Source of the DNA: DATKAB01 sp964542745
GTDB lineage: Bacteria > Eisenbacteria > RBG-16-71-46
Length of the DNA stretch: 37,383 bases
Direction: 5' to 3'
NCBI GenBank assembly: GCA_964542745.1
Contig: CAZIVR010000025.1
Coordinates: 1-37,383 of the forward strand
Of this stretch, positions 10,221-17,088 are shown one piece after another. A model generated the notes under the pieces. The model worked only from the letters and a program-made list of their open reading frames with translations, was not told where the DNA came from and searched no databases. Numbering within the stretch: position 1 is the stretch's first letter; each line of letters opens with the position of its first letter. The translations under genes and the position numbers were made by a program.

Positions 10221-10625
10221 TCAGCGCCTCAGGTACGTGGTGGCGGTGACAGACCGTGAACCCATGAAGGTCCAGGTCACGGTGACGGTGACCTTCTTGA
10301 GGTTGTCGAGCGGTGCCGCCATGGCGTCCACCTGGTAGAACCGCTTCCAGGCGCCGCTTCCCAGCGATTCCGTGGCCGTGCCGGCCGGGTGGCGACCGAG
10401 CGTGAGGTCGGCTCCCGTCCAGCTCGCGGCCGTGAGGTACTCGATCTTCTCCTGCGCGTAGAGATTCGCGCTGGTCCGCAGCCGGTCCTCGAGCTGGTTC
10501 CGCTCCCCGGTGGGGAAGAGGCGCACCAGCGCGAGCACGCCGACCGAGATGACCACGAGCGCCGCGAGCAGCTCGACGAGGGTGACCCCGCGCTCGCCCC
10601 CGAACCGCTTCACGCGCGCGTTCAC
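10221..10625 (-). CDS. pilV: PilV-like minor prepilin
   Basis: Protein of 134 residues. The start is taken as GTG at 10625-10623, which overlaps the TGA of the upstream gene as GTGA and so is probably translationally coupled. The longer open frame to the left is only the shadow of that gene. ERG|VTLVELLAALVVISVGVLAL is the class III prepilin signal, with Glu+5 and a long hydrophobic helix. The C-terminal half is a small beta domain ending in SRSVTATTYLRR. The family helps start pilus assembly together with FimT/FimU, PilW and PilX, which are all present here in the usual order. Confidence 0.83.
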   Translation of the reverse strand: MNARVKRFGGERGVTLVELLAALVVISVGVLALVRLFPTGERNQLEDRLRTSANLYAQEKIEYLTAASWTGADLTLGRHPAGTATESLGSGAWKRFYQVDAMAAPLDNLKKVTVTVTWTFMGSRSVTATTYLRR

Positions 10626-11068
10626 TGCGAAAGCACCAGGCCCGAGCTCAGCACCGCGACCGTGTCGCGGAGGCCCCGGGTGTTGGTGATGGGAATGATC
10701 AGCGAGGTGCTGGCTTTGCCGTCCTTCTTCATCGTCACCGCCATGGGCGAGCCGACCGGCCACTGGTAGCTGACCCCCTTGGGCAGCTTCCAGCCGACGA
10801 TGCTCGCGATCGGCGCGCCGGTCGGGTGCACGTGGAAGTCGAACCCGTAGGTGCCGGTATAGAAGTGCACCGGCTGGTCCACCCCGGTGGCGATCGCCTT
10901 GGCGCGAGCCAGGTTCAACTGGGAGATGATGTTTTCCCGGGCGCCCTTCACGTCATGGCTCCTGCGAAAGCTGGAGAGCGCGGGAACGGCGAATCCGAAG
11001 ATCAGCCCCATGAGCAGCACCACGGCCGCCAACTCGACGAGCGTGAAGCCGCGATCGGACCGGGGCAT
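10622..11068 (-). CDS. fimT: FimT/GspH-type minor prepilin
   Basis: Protein of 148 residues, first gene of the pilin operon. The ATG at 11068 is preceded by AAGGAGG at 8 bases. DRG|FTLVELAAVVLLMGLIFG is the prepilin cleavage site and helix. The helix continues as SHDVKGARENIISQLNLARAKAIATG, the GspH/FimT signature where a split helix turns into a beta-sandwich. The rest (VHFYTGTYGFDFHV ... LSSGLVLSQ) fits the GspH C-terminal domain. It may be read as a pseudopilin of a type II system, but the PilV/PilW/PilX neighbours favour type IV pili. Confidence 0.83.
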   Translation of the reverse strand: MPRSDRGFTLVELAAVVLLMGLIFGFAVPALSSFRRSHDVKGARENIISQLNLARAKAIATGVDQPVHFYTGTYGFDFHVHPTGAPIASIVGWKLPKGVSYQWPVGSPMAVTMKKDGKASTSLIIPITNTRGLRDTVAVLSSGLVLSQ

Positions 11069-11142
11069 GGGTTCAACCTCCTTCGGAGACGTCGTTCGGT
11101 GACGGGTGAGGGCAGGCCACACTCCGCCTACCCGTGGGTCTG

Positions 11143-11157
11143 GCAAGGGATCGGCCA
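11143..11157 (-). promoter_or_regulatory. Sigma-54-type -24/-12 promoter of the pilin operon
   Basis: Minus strand reads TGGC-CGATCCC-TTGC. The GG and GC doublets are exactly 10 bases apart, as required for RpoN. The predicted start near 11131 leaves a leader of about 60 bases before fimT. It matches the invariant doublets but differs from consensus in the ACG after TGGC. Confidence 0.55.
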
Positions 11158-11162
11158 GCCTC

Positions 11163-11190
11163 GGTCCCAACTTGAGACGGAAGTGGGACC
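11163..11190. promoter_or_regulatory. Large dyad next to the -24 element (possible operator)
   Basis: GGTCCCAACTT, 7-base spacer, AAGTGGGACC. The arms pair over 10 bases with one bulged A. It lies 5 bases upstream of the -24 box of the pilin promoter. A regulator site is likely; a leader hairpin is not, because it is outside the predicted pilin transcript. Confidence 0.45.
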
Positions 11191-11247
11191 GGGAGGGCGA
11201 GCGGCCTGCGCGGCAGGAACTTGAGCGGGCGGCCGCCGCGAGCGTTC

Positions 11248-11258
11248 CGGAAATTCCG
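11248..11258. promoter_or_regulatory. Small palindrome between divergent promoters
   Basis: CGGAA-A-TTCCG, about 120 bases upstream of the predicted pilin start, where sigma-54 enhancer sites usually lie. It is also directly upstream of the TTGACA of the kinase operon. A second palindrome, GGCGGCCGCC, is at 11228-11237. Apart from these and the promoters, the 386-base intergenic region shows no gene. Confidence 0.28.
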
Positions 11259-11261
11259 CGG

Positions 11262-11290
11262 TTGACAGTCGGCGCCGGCAGGGCCAGCAT
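11262..11290 (+). promoter_or_regulatory. Possible sigma-70 promoter of the kinase/exosortase operon
   Basis: Perfect TTGACA, 17-base spacer, CAGCAT (only 3 of 6 match the -10). The predicted start near 11297 gives a leader of about 160 bases. Confidence 0.38.
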
Positions 11291-11454
11291 CTTCGCCAAC
11301 CGTGCGGCCGAAGACTGACTTCGGGCATTTCGCACGGGGCCGACTGACCGGACGAGACCGTGGCCCCTCGGGGCCGCGACGGCGCATGCCCCCCCGAGGC
11401 GGGCGACCCGCTCCCGGTCTGGAACCTGGGGGCGGCGTTTCTGGCCGAGCCGCG

Positions 11455-13083
11455 ATGAATCCGGACATCCGCGAGTTCCGCGCGGGGTTCACCCGCCGTG
11501 GGGGCCCCGAAGGTGAGGCGCTGCCCGCCGCCGGCCCCGGCGTGCCCGCGCACGCGCTCGACGAAATCGCCCTCGGCATCCGCCTGCTGGCCCTCGCGGT
11601 GGTAGCCGGAGCGGGCGCCCTGCTTCCCCTCGACGGTCCCTCGAGAACGGTGCTCGTCGCCGGGATCGTGCCGGGGGCCGCGATCGGGTGGGTCCAGCAA
11701 CGCCTGATCCGGGCGCGCCGCAGGGATCCCGCCGCCTGGCTCACCCTGGCGCACGTGGTCCTGTGGACGCTCCTGCTCGGGGTTTCGGGCGGGCAGCGCT
11801 CTCCGCTGTTCGCGGGATACCTTCTCGAGGTCGCGCTGGCCGGCATGGCCTACTCGCGCCGGGCCGCCTGGCTCACGGCCGCCGCCTGCCTCGCGGCCTT
11901 CGCGGCCCGGGCCGTGTGGCTCGAACCTCCGCTCGACCCGGGCGCGTTGGCCCACGTCTCCGGCTTCCTCGCGGTGGGCACCCTGCTCACCTCCATCGTG
12001 GTGGACGCCTTCGGCCGCCAGCGCGCCCGCCTCCGCGAGTATCACGCGGCGCTCCAGTCGCGCGCGACGTCCCTCACCGAGGAGCTGCACCTGCTCGGGG
12101 ACTCGCTCGCGGCCGCGCACGTGGTGCTCGACGACCTGGGCCGGGTGGTGTCGGCCAACGCCGCGTGCGCGAGGCTGCTCGGCCGCGGTCCCGAAATGGT
12201 CGGCCGCTGCTGGCAGGAACTGCTGGCGCTCGATCCCGAGGGCGCCGCGCGCGTGGCCCGCATCCTCGACGACGGGGAGGCGCAGCGGGGCGCGCGATTC
12301 AGCCACCGGCATCCCGACGGCCGGCAGCTGGGCCTCAGGGCCGAGCTGTGGAGCCGCCCGCAGGGGGAGGGACGCCGCACCTACCTGCTGCTGGCCGAGT
12401 CCGCGCCGGAGGCCGAGGACTCCGATCCGATCCGGCGCCTCGGCGAGGCGGTGGGCTGCGTCGCGCACCAGTTCCGGAACTCCGTCCAGGCCCTGCAGGG
12501 ACTCGCCGGTGACCTGCTCGCCCGCGAGCCGCGCGACTCCCCGGAGCGGGCACGCATCGTGGCGATGCTCGGCGTGGTCGCCAGCCTCGGCGAACTCTCG
12601 GGCGACGTGCTGGCGATGGCGAACCCCTCGGACACCCGCCTCGAGGCGATCGGGGTGGAGGAACTCCTGCGCTGCTCCTCCACGCTCGCCCGCGGCGGGC
12701 CACTGGCCCCGCGCATCGAGGTTCCGGAACGCGATCTCAGGGTCCACGCGCGCCGCGGGCCGCTGGTGCACGCGCTCTTCAACCTGATCGACAACGCGTG
12801 CCGGGTGTCGCCGGCGGGCGAGGCCCCGCTGGTTCGCGCCGGGAGGCGGGAGGACGGCGTCGGGATCTGGATCGAGGATCGTGGCCCGGGACTTCCGGAG
12901 TCGAGCCCGCGGGGCGCGCGACCCGACGCGCGCGCCGAGCGGTGCGGATACGGCCTGGTCGCGGCGCGACGGTTCATCGAAGGGTGCGGGGGTTCGCTTT
13001 CGTTTTCGCCGCGTCCCGGCGGCGGCACGTCCTGCCTGGTGCTCCTCCCGGCGTGCCCCGCCGCTTCGGACGGCGCCGCTTGA
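11455..13083 (+). CDS. Membrane sensor histidine kinase (NtrB/PilS-like) with PAS domain
   Basis: Protein of 542 residues from ATG 11455. Upstream GTG (11302) and ATG (11386) are in frame, but the added residues are Gly/Pro/Arg-rich and look non-coding. No good Shine-Dalgarno is seen. About five membrane helices (residues about 38-190) without a large periplasmic loop are followed by a PAS domain (LDDLGRVVSANAACARLLGR). The dimerization helix has the phospho-acceptor VAHQFRNSVQAL (His about 338). The ATP domain has an intact N box (NLIDNACR), G1 (EDRGPGLP) and G2 (GYGLVAARR), so the kinase should be active. PilS has the same plan of six-helix-like membrane region, PAS and kinase. It overlaps the next gene by TTGA, which makes that regulator its partner. 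The signal sensed is unknown. Confidence 0.85.
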   Translation: MNPDIREFRAGFTRRGGPEGEALPAAGPGVPAHALDEIALGIRLLALAVVAGAGALLPLDGPSRTVLVAGIVPGAAIGWVQQRLIRARRRDPAAWLTLAHVVLWTLLLGVSGGQRSPLFAGYLLEVALAGMAYSRRAAWLTAAACLAAFAARAVWLEPPLDPGALAHVSGFLAVGTLLTSIVVDAFGRQRARLREYHAALQSRATSLTEELHLLGDSLAAAHVVLDDLGRVVSANAACARLLGRGPEMVGRCWQELLALDPEGAARVARILDDGEAQRGARFSHRHPDGRQLGLRAELWSRPQGEGRRTYLLLAESAPEAEDSDPIRRLGEAVGCVAHQFRNSVQALQGLAGDLLAREPRDSPERARIVAMLGVVASLGELSGDVLAMANPSDTRLEAIGVEELLRCSSTLARGGPLAPRIEVPERDLRVHARRGPLVHALFNLIDNACRVSPAGEAPLVRAGRREDGVGIWIEDRGPGLPESSPRGARPDARAERCGYGLVAARRFIEGCGGSLSFSPRPGGGTSCLVLLPACPAASDGAA

Positions 13084-14375
13084 AACCGCTCCGGATCCTG
13101 GTGGTGGACGACGAGCCCGCGGCGCTCGACGCGCTCGCCGGATCGCTGCGCCGCGAACACGAGGTGGAGGCGTGCGGCAGCGGGGCGGAGGCGCTGGCGA
13201 GGCTCGAGCGCAGCGCCTACGATCTGCTCGTGACGGACCTCTCGATGCCGCCCCCGGACGGCTTCCGCCTGCTTCGCGAATCCTCCACGCTCGCCCCGGG
13301 CATGCCGGTGCTCGTCGTCACGGGACTCGACACCGCCCGCGCCGCCATGCAGGCGCTGCGGCTCGGCGCCCGCGACCTGCTCCTGAAGCCCGCGACCGAC
13401 GAGGAGGTCCGCTCCGCCATCGGGCGCCTCCGCGACGAGCGCGACGGGCGCGAGGCGCACGCGACGGAGATGGGACTGATCGGGCACTCGAGCGCCATCC
13501 GTCGGGTGCGCCAGTTCCTCCCCCTGCTCTCCCGGTGCCGCGAACCCGTTCTGGTGACGGGTGAGAGCGGCACCGGAAAGTCCACGCTCGCGCGGGCGAT
13601 CCACGACGGCGGCGCGCGCGCGGCCGCTCCGTTCGTCACCGTGGATCTCGAAGCGCTCCCGCCGGAGGACGTCGCGCACGAGTGCTTCGGGGAGCCGCGG
13701 GACGGCGCGTCCGCCTCGGGCGGCGCATTCGCGCGGGCGCGCGGCGGCACGCTCTATTTCGCCGCGATCCACGCGTTTCCGCTGCCGCTGCAGGCGCGCC
13801 TGTTGCGCGTGCTCGAGGGCCGGCGCGGGGAGCCGCAGGACGCCGGCCCGGCGGCCAGCGACGTGCGGGTGATCGCGTCCACCCGCGAAGACCTGGGCGA
13901 ACTCGTCGGCCGGTCGCGTTTCCGTGCCGACCTCTACTTCCGCCTGCGGCAGCTCGAGGTCGAGATGCCGCCGCTTCGGGAGCGCGGCGAGGACGCGATC
14001 GAGCTGGCCGAGCGCTTCCTGTCCGAGGCCGATCCGGACGCCGCGGGCCCGCGCCTGCTGCGCACCTCGGCCGCGCTGCTGCGGTCCTATCGCTGGCCCG
14101 GCAACTGCCGGGAGCTGAAGAGCGCGATGCTCAGCGCCGCCGCGCTCGCGCAGGGGCGGGCGATCCAGCCCGGCCACCTGCCCCACGCGCTCGCGGGACA
14201 CGGCGGCGCCGGCGGGAGCCTCGTGACGCTCGCCGAGGCGGAGCGCGTGCACATCCTCCGCGCGCTGGAGGCGGCCCGCGGCAACCGCAGCCACGCCGCG
14301 CGGCTGCTCGGCATCGACCGGGGCACGCTGGCGCGCAAGCTCCGCGAAATGGAGCGCGGGGAGCCCGCCTCGTGA
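13080..14375 (+). CDS. NtrC/PilR-like response regulator with degenerate AAA+ domain
   Basis: Protein of 431 residues starting at TTG 13080, overlapping the kinase stop as TTGA. No other start lies before the receiver domain. The receiver is complete: D10/D11, phospho-acceptor D53, a Thr near 81 and a Lys near 103. The AAA+ domain keeps Walker A (GESGTGKS, about 160-167), WPGNCREL, and RADLYFRL with its arginines. The GAFTGA loop is replaced by GASASG (209-214), and the Walker B Asp-Glu is replaced by Ala-Ala (LYFAAI, A228-A229). A Fis-type helix-turn-helix ends the protein (NRSHAARLLGIDRGTLARKL). Family knowledge: without GAFTGA it cannot contact sigma-54, and without Walker B acids it should not hydrolyse ATP. 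It probably acts as a DNA-binding regulator on another polymerase form, or as an antagonist. Confidence 0.88.
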   Translation: MKPLRILVVDDEPAALDALAGSLRREHEVEACGSGAEALARLERSAYDLLVTDLSMPPPDGFRLLRESSTLAPGMPVLVVTGLDTARAAMQALRLGARDLLLKPATDEEVRSAIGRLRDERDGREAHATEMGLIGHSSAIRRVRQFLPLLSRCREPVLVTGESGTGKSTLARAIHDGGARAAAPFVTVDLEALPPEDVAHECFGEPRDGASASGGAFARARGGTLYFAAIHAFPLPLQARLLRVLEGRRGEPQDAGPAASDVRVIASTREDLGELVGRSRFRADLYFRLRQLEVEMPPLRERGEDAIELAERFLSEADPDAAGPRLLRTSAALLRSYRWPGNCRELKSAMLSAAALAQGRAIQPGHLPHALAGHGGAGGSLVTLAEAERVHILRALEAARGNRSHAARLLGIDRGTLARKLREMERGEPAS

Positions 14376-14962
14376 GCGGCGGGGCGACGGCGCGGGAGAC
14401 GGTCCCCGCGGAGCCGGGCCGCGCCGCCCGGCGCGCGGTGACGGGCTTCGTGGTGAGGTTCGTGCTGGGCTGGGCCGTCGTGCTCGCGGCGGTGGCGTGG
14501 ATCCCGGGTCTCGAGGAGCGGGCCGTGAACCACACGGTGTGGAGCCTCGGCCTCGCCGCGCGCGCCTGCCGGATGCCCTACGAGTCGGCGGGCGCGGTGG
14601 TGGACCTGAACCGGGTCGGGATGCAGATCGTGCCGGACTGCACGCCCCTCATGCCCTTCGCCGCGTTCGCCATCGCGGTGCTGGCGTTTCCCGCTCCCTG
14701 GCTGTGGCGGCTCGGCGGCCTCGCCGCGGGCGCGGCGCTGCTCTGGCTCTACAACATCGTGCGCATCTTCGCGCTGGTCCCGGTGCTGCGCTACCGGCCC
14801 GAGTGGTTCGAGTTCATCCACGTCTACCTGTGGCAGACGACCACGCTGCTCGTGGTGTTCGCGATGTTCATGGCGTGGCTCGGCGCGCAGCGCGGCGGCT
14901 CCCGCGCGGGCGTCGAGGGGCCCGCCGGGGGAGGGCGCGCGGAGCCGGGGCCGCCCCCGTGA
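14372..14962 (+). CDS. Exosortase/archaeosortase-family transpeptidase, XrtH-like
   Basis: Membrane protein of 196 residues. GTG 14372 overlaps the regulator stop as GTGA. About five hydrophobic helices are present. The catalytic set of the family is visible: Cys90 in IVPDCTPLMPF, Arg131 in LYNIVRIF, and His150 in FEFIHVYLWQT. The family cuts C-terminal sorting tags (PEP-CTERM and relatives) at the membrane, usually for export of extracellular-matrix proteins. The small size and the H-VYLWQ ending resemble exosortase H. The residues after the Cys are Thr-Pro-Leu, where most members have Ser/Thr-Gly-Leu. No PEP-CTERM-like tail occurs on any protein in this window, so its substrates lie elsewhere or carry an unknown tag. 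Confidence 0.82.
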   Translation: MSGGATARETVPAEPGRAARRAVTGFVVRFVLGWAVVLAAVAWIPGLEERAVNHTVWSLGLAARACRMPYESAGAVVDLNRVGMQIVPDCTPLMPFAAFAIAVLAFPAPWLWRLGGLAAGAALLWLYNIVRIFALVPVLRYRPEWFEFIHVYLWQTTTLLVVFAMFMAWLGAQRGGSRAGVEGPAGGGRAEPGPPP

Positions 14963-15477
14963 GGTGGACGCTCCGCTTCCTCGGGTTCGCGACGCTGTTC
15001 GCGATTCCCTGCTACCTGGTCTCGGGCCCCTGGCAGCGCGCGCTCGGCGCGATCGCCGCCTCGATCGTCTCGCGATTCGGAATCCAGATCGAGATGCAGG
15101 ACCTCGAGATCATGGCGCCGTTCGATCTCGGCATCTACCTCGCCATGTGCCTCGCGGGCCGGCGCGCGCCGCCGCTCGCGAGGCGCCGCGCGCTCGAGTG
15201 GGGCGCGATCCTGATGGTCCTCCTGGAGATCGTCACGGTGACGGGCGCCGTGCTCCTCTTCTTCGCGCTCCAGAACCGGGCGCACGCGCCCGGTGCCGGG
15301 GTCCGGCTCATGCAGACGGTGATCGAGTTCGTGCCGTGGGCGAGCGCCACCACCGTGTGGCTCGTCATGCTCGGCGCCTGGGAGCTGCCGCTCGGGGCCG
15401 CGGCCGCTCCTCCCTCCGGCGGGCGGCGGAGCGCCTCGCCCGCGGCCCCGCCGCCGGAACGCGACCCGCGCGCCTGA
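14959..15477 (+). CDS. Exosortase-associated membrane protein (hypothetical)
   Basis: Protein of 172 residues from GTG 14959, which overlaps the exosortase stop as GTGA. It has an N-terminal helix (LRFLGFATLFAIPCYLV), a region with alternating Gln/Glu-rich sequence (FGIQIEMQDLEIMAPFDLGIYLAM), two more helices (WGAILMVLLEIVTVTGAVLLFFAL and the FVPWASATTVWLVMLGAW segment), and a Pro/Ala-rich cytoplasmic tail. Small membrane proteins of this kind commonly sit directly after XrtH-type exosortases, and the coupling points to a shared complex. I do not recognise a domain with certainty. Confidence 0.65.
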   Translation: MRWTLRFLGFATLFAIPCYLVSGPWQRALGAIAASIVSRFGIQIEMQDLEIMAPFDLGIYLAMCLAGRRAPPLARRRALEWGAILMVLLEIVTVTGAVLLFFALQNRAHAPGAGVRLMQTVIEFVPWASATTVWLVMLGAWELPLGAAAAPPSGGRRSASPAAPPPERDPRA

Positions 15478-15523
15478 TCCGCTCCGGTGGGCGCCGCGGG
15501 TGGTCCCCGCGACGGGGGAGACC

Positions 15524-15532
15524 TGCTAACCT
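15524..15532 (+). promoter_or_regulatory. Extended -10 promoter
   Basis: TGC-TAACCT, an extended -10 without a good -35. The start near 15539 gives a leader of about 30 bases before ATG 15571. It would drive the hypothetical gene and probably aroC. Confidence 0.42.
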
Positions 15533-15570
15533 GCCGCGGTCCGTTCCGACCCGACCCCGGAGGTTGTCCC

Positions 15571-16020
15571 ATGCCGAAGCCGACGCACGCCGATGCCGAG
15601 CTGCTGCTGCGCCTCTACGAGATCCGCCGCGACCCCGAGCTGCGCCAGGCGCGCAAGTGGTTCCTCACCGAGTTCAAGCCCGGCGGCTGGTCGGACATCA
15701 AGTCGCGCTACCTGAGCCACGACGACGAGGACCGCTGGTTCCGCATGACCATCTCCTACTGGGAGATGGTCGGAACGCTGGTCAACCGCGGCGCGCTCCA
15801 CGCGGACCTGTTTTTCGACCACACCGGCGAGGACGTGGTGACGTGGGAGCGCTGCAAGTCGTGGATCGAGGAGGCGCGCGCCGACATCCGCCCCACCTAC
15901 CTCTACCAGTTCGAGCGCATGGTGCAGGCGCACCTCGCGTTCCGGAAGCGCGGCTCGGACGCCTATCTCGCCGAGAAGGCCCGCGCCTCCCGGCCGCGCA
16001 AGAAGTCCGCCCGCCGCTGA
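15571..16020 (+). CDS. Hypothetical protein, DUF4760-like
   Basis: Soluble protein of 149 residues, all-helical in appearance. GGAGG lies 7 bases before the ATG. The central part (SYWEMVGTLVNRGALHADLFFDH ... WERCKSWIEEAR) resembles DUF4760-type proteins, in which a Glu-containing helix and a Trp-rich C-terminal helix recur. A Lys/Arg-rich tail (RPRKKSARR) could bind nucleic acid or be exposed. It lies one base before aroC and is probably co-transcribed with it. Function unknown. Confidence 0.62.
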   Translation: MPKPTHADAELLLRLYEIRRDPELRQARKWFLTEFKPGGWSDIKSRYLSHDDEDRWFRMTISYWEMVGTLVNRGALHADLFFDHTGEDVVTWERCKSWIEEARADIRPTYLYQFERMVQAHLAFRKRGSDAYLAEKARASRPRKKSARR

Positions 16021-16021
16021 C

Positions 16022-17083
16022 ATGTCGTCCTCGTTCGGCCGCCTGCTGGTGGTCACCACGTTCGGGGAGTCGCACGGTCCGGGCGTCGGCGTGGTGGTGG
16101 ACGGCCTGCCGCCCGGGATCGCGATCGCGGAGGCCGACGTCCAGCTCCAGCTCGACCGCCGCCGGCCCGGGCAGAGCGCGCTGACCACCCAGCGCGCCGA
16201 GGCCGACCGCGTCGAGATCCTGTCCGGCGTCTTCGAAGGCGTCTCGCTCGGAACCCCGATCGCGATGCTGGTGCGGAACACCGACGCGCGCTCCCGGGAC
16301 TACGAGCCGCTTCGCGACGTCCTGAGGCCCGGGCACGCCGACCACGCCTACCTCGAGAAGTACGGCGTCCGCGACCATCGCGGCGGCGGCCGCTCCTCGG
16401 GCCGCGAGACCGTGGGGCGCGTCGCGGCCGGGGCGCTGGCGCGCGCCGCGCTCGCCACGGTCGGCGTCGCGATCGTCGGCGGCACCGTGCAGGTCGGCGA
16501 GGAGCGCGCGGGCCAGCGCGACTGGGGCGAGGTCGAGAACAATCCGGTGCGCTGCCCGGACGCCGAGGCCGCGGCGCGCATGGCGGCGGCCATCGAGCGC
16601 GCCCGCGACGACAAGGATTCGGTGGGAGGCGTGGTCGAAGTGGTCGCGACCGGCGTGCCGGCCGGCTGGGGCGACCCCACGATGCGCAAGCTCGACGCGC
16701 AGCTCGGCGCGGCGATGCTCTCGATCCCCGCCACCAAGGGCGTGGAGATCGGCGCCGGGTTCACGATGAGCGCCCGGCACGGTTCCGAGACCAACGACGT
16801 CTTCGACGGCGAGAGGTTCCTGACCAACCACGCGGGCGGCATCGCGGGCGGGATCTCGAACGGCGCCGAGGTGGTGGTGCGCGTGGCGGTGCGCCCGGCC
16901 ACCTCGATCGGCAAGCCGCAGACCGCGGCCAGGGTGGGCGGCGGCACCACGACGATCGAGATCGGCGGCCGCCACGACCCCTGCATCTGCCCGCGGGTGG
17001 TGCCGGTCGCCGAGGCGATGATGGCCCTGGTGCTGGCCGACGCCTGGCTCTCCCAGCGCGCGCTGCGCGGGCGGGAGAAGTAG
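16022..17083 (+). CDS. aroC: Chorismate synthase
   Basis: Cytoplasmic enzyme of 353 residues that converts EPSP to chorismate using reduced FMN, the last shared step of aromatic synthesis. All three signature blocks are present: GESHGPGVG near the start, RHGSETNDV around 258-266, and the C-terminal RHDPCICPRVVPVAEAM block. DHRGGGRSSGRET, the FMN/substrate loop, is intact. Length is normal. It starts one base after the previous gene without its own strong ribosome site. The attenuated DAHP synthase, first step of the same pathway, lies 2.1 kb away, so the shikimate ends are near each other. Confidence 0.97.
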   Translation: MSSSFGRLLVVTTFGESHGPGVGVVVDGLPPGIAIAEADVQLQLDRRRPGQSALTTQRAEADRVEILSGVFEGVSLGTPIAMLVRNTDARSRDYEPLRDVLRPGHADHAYLEKYGVRDHRGGGRSSGRETVGRVAAGALARAALATVGVAIVGGTVQVGEERAGQRDWGEVENNPVRCPDAEAAARMAAAIERARDDKDSVGGVVEVVATGVPAGWGDPTMRKLDAQLGAAMLSIPATKGVEIGAGFTMSARHGSETNDVFDGERFLTNHAGGIAGGISNGAEVVVRVAVRPATSIGKPQTAARVGGGTTTIEIGGRHDPCICPRVVPVAEAMMALVLADAWLSQRALRGREK

Positions 17084-17088
17084 GGGCA

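Noticed and set aside
6221..10249. A 1342-codon open frame on the plus strand opposite the pilin genes
   Set aside because: It is antisense to two clear genes, rich in Arg/Val/Gly/His/Asp as expected for a reverse-frame shadow of GC-rich coding DNA, and shows no domain.
13682..14371. A longer exosortase reading frame starting inside the regulator gene
   Set aside because: The first 230 codons overlap the regulator in another frame; the conserved exosortase part begins after GTG 14372.
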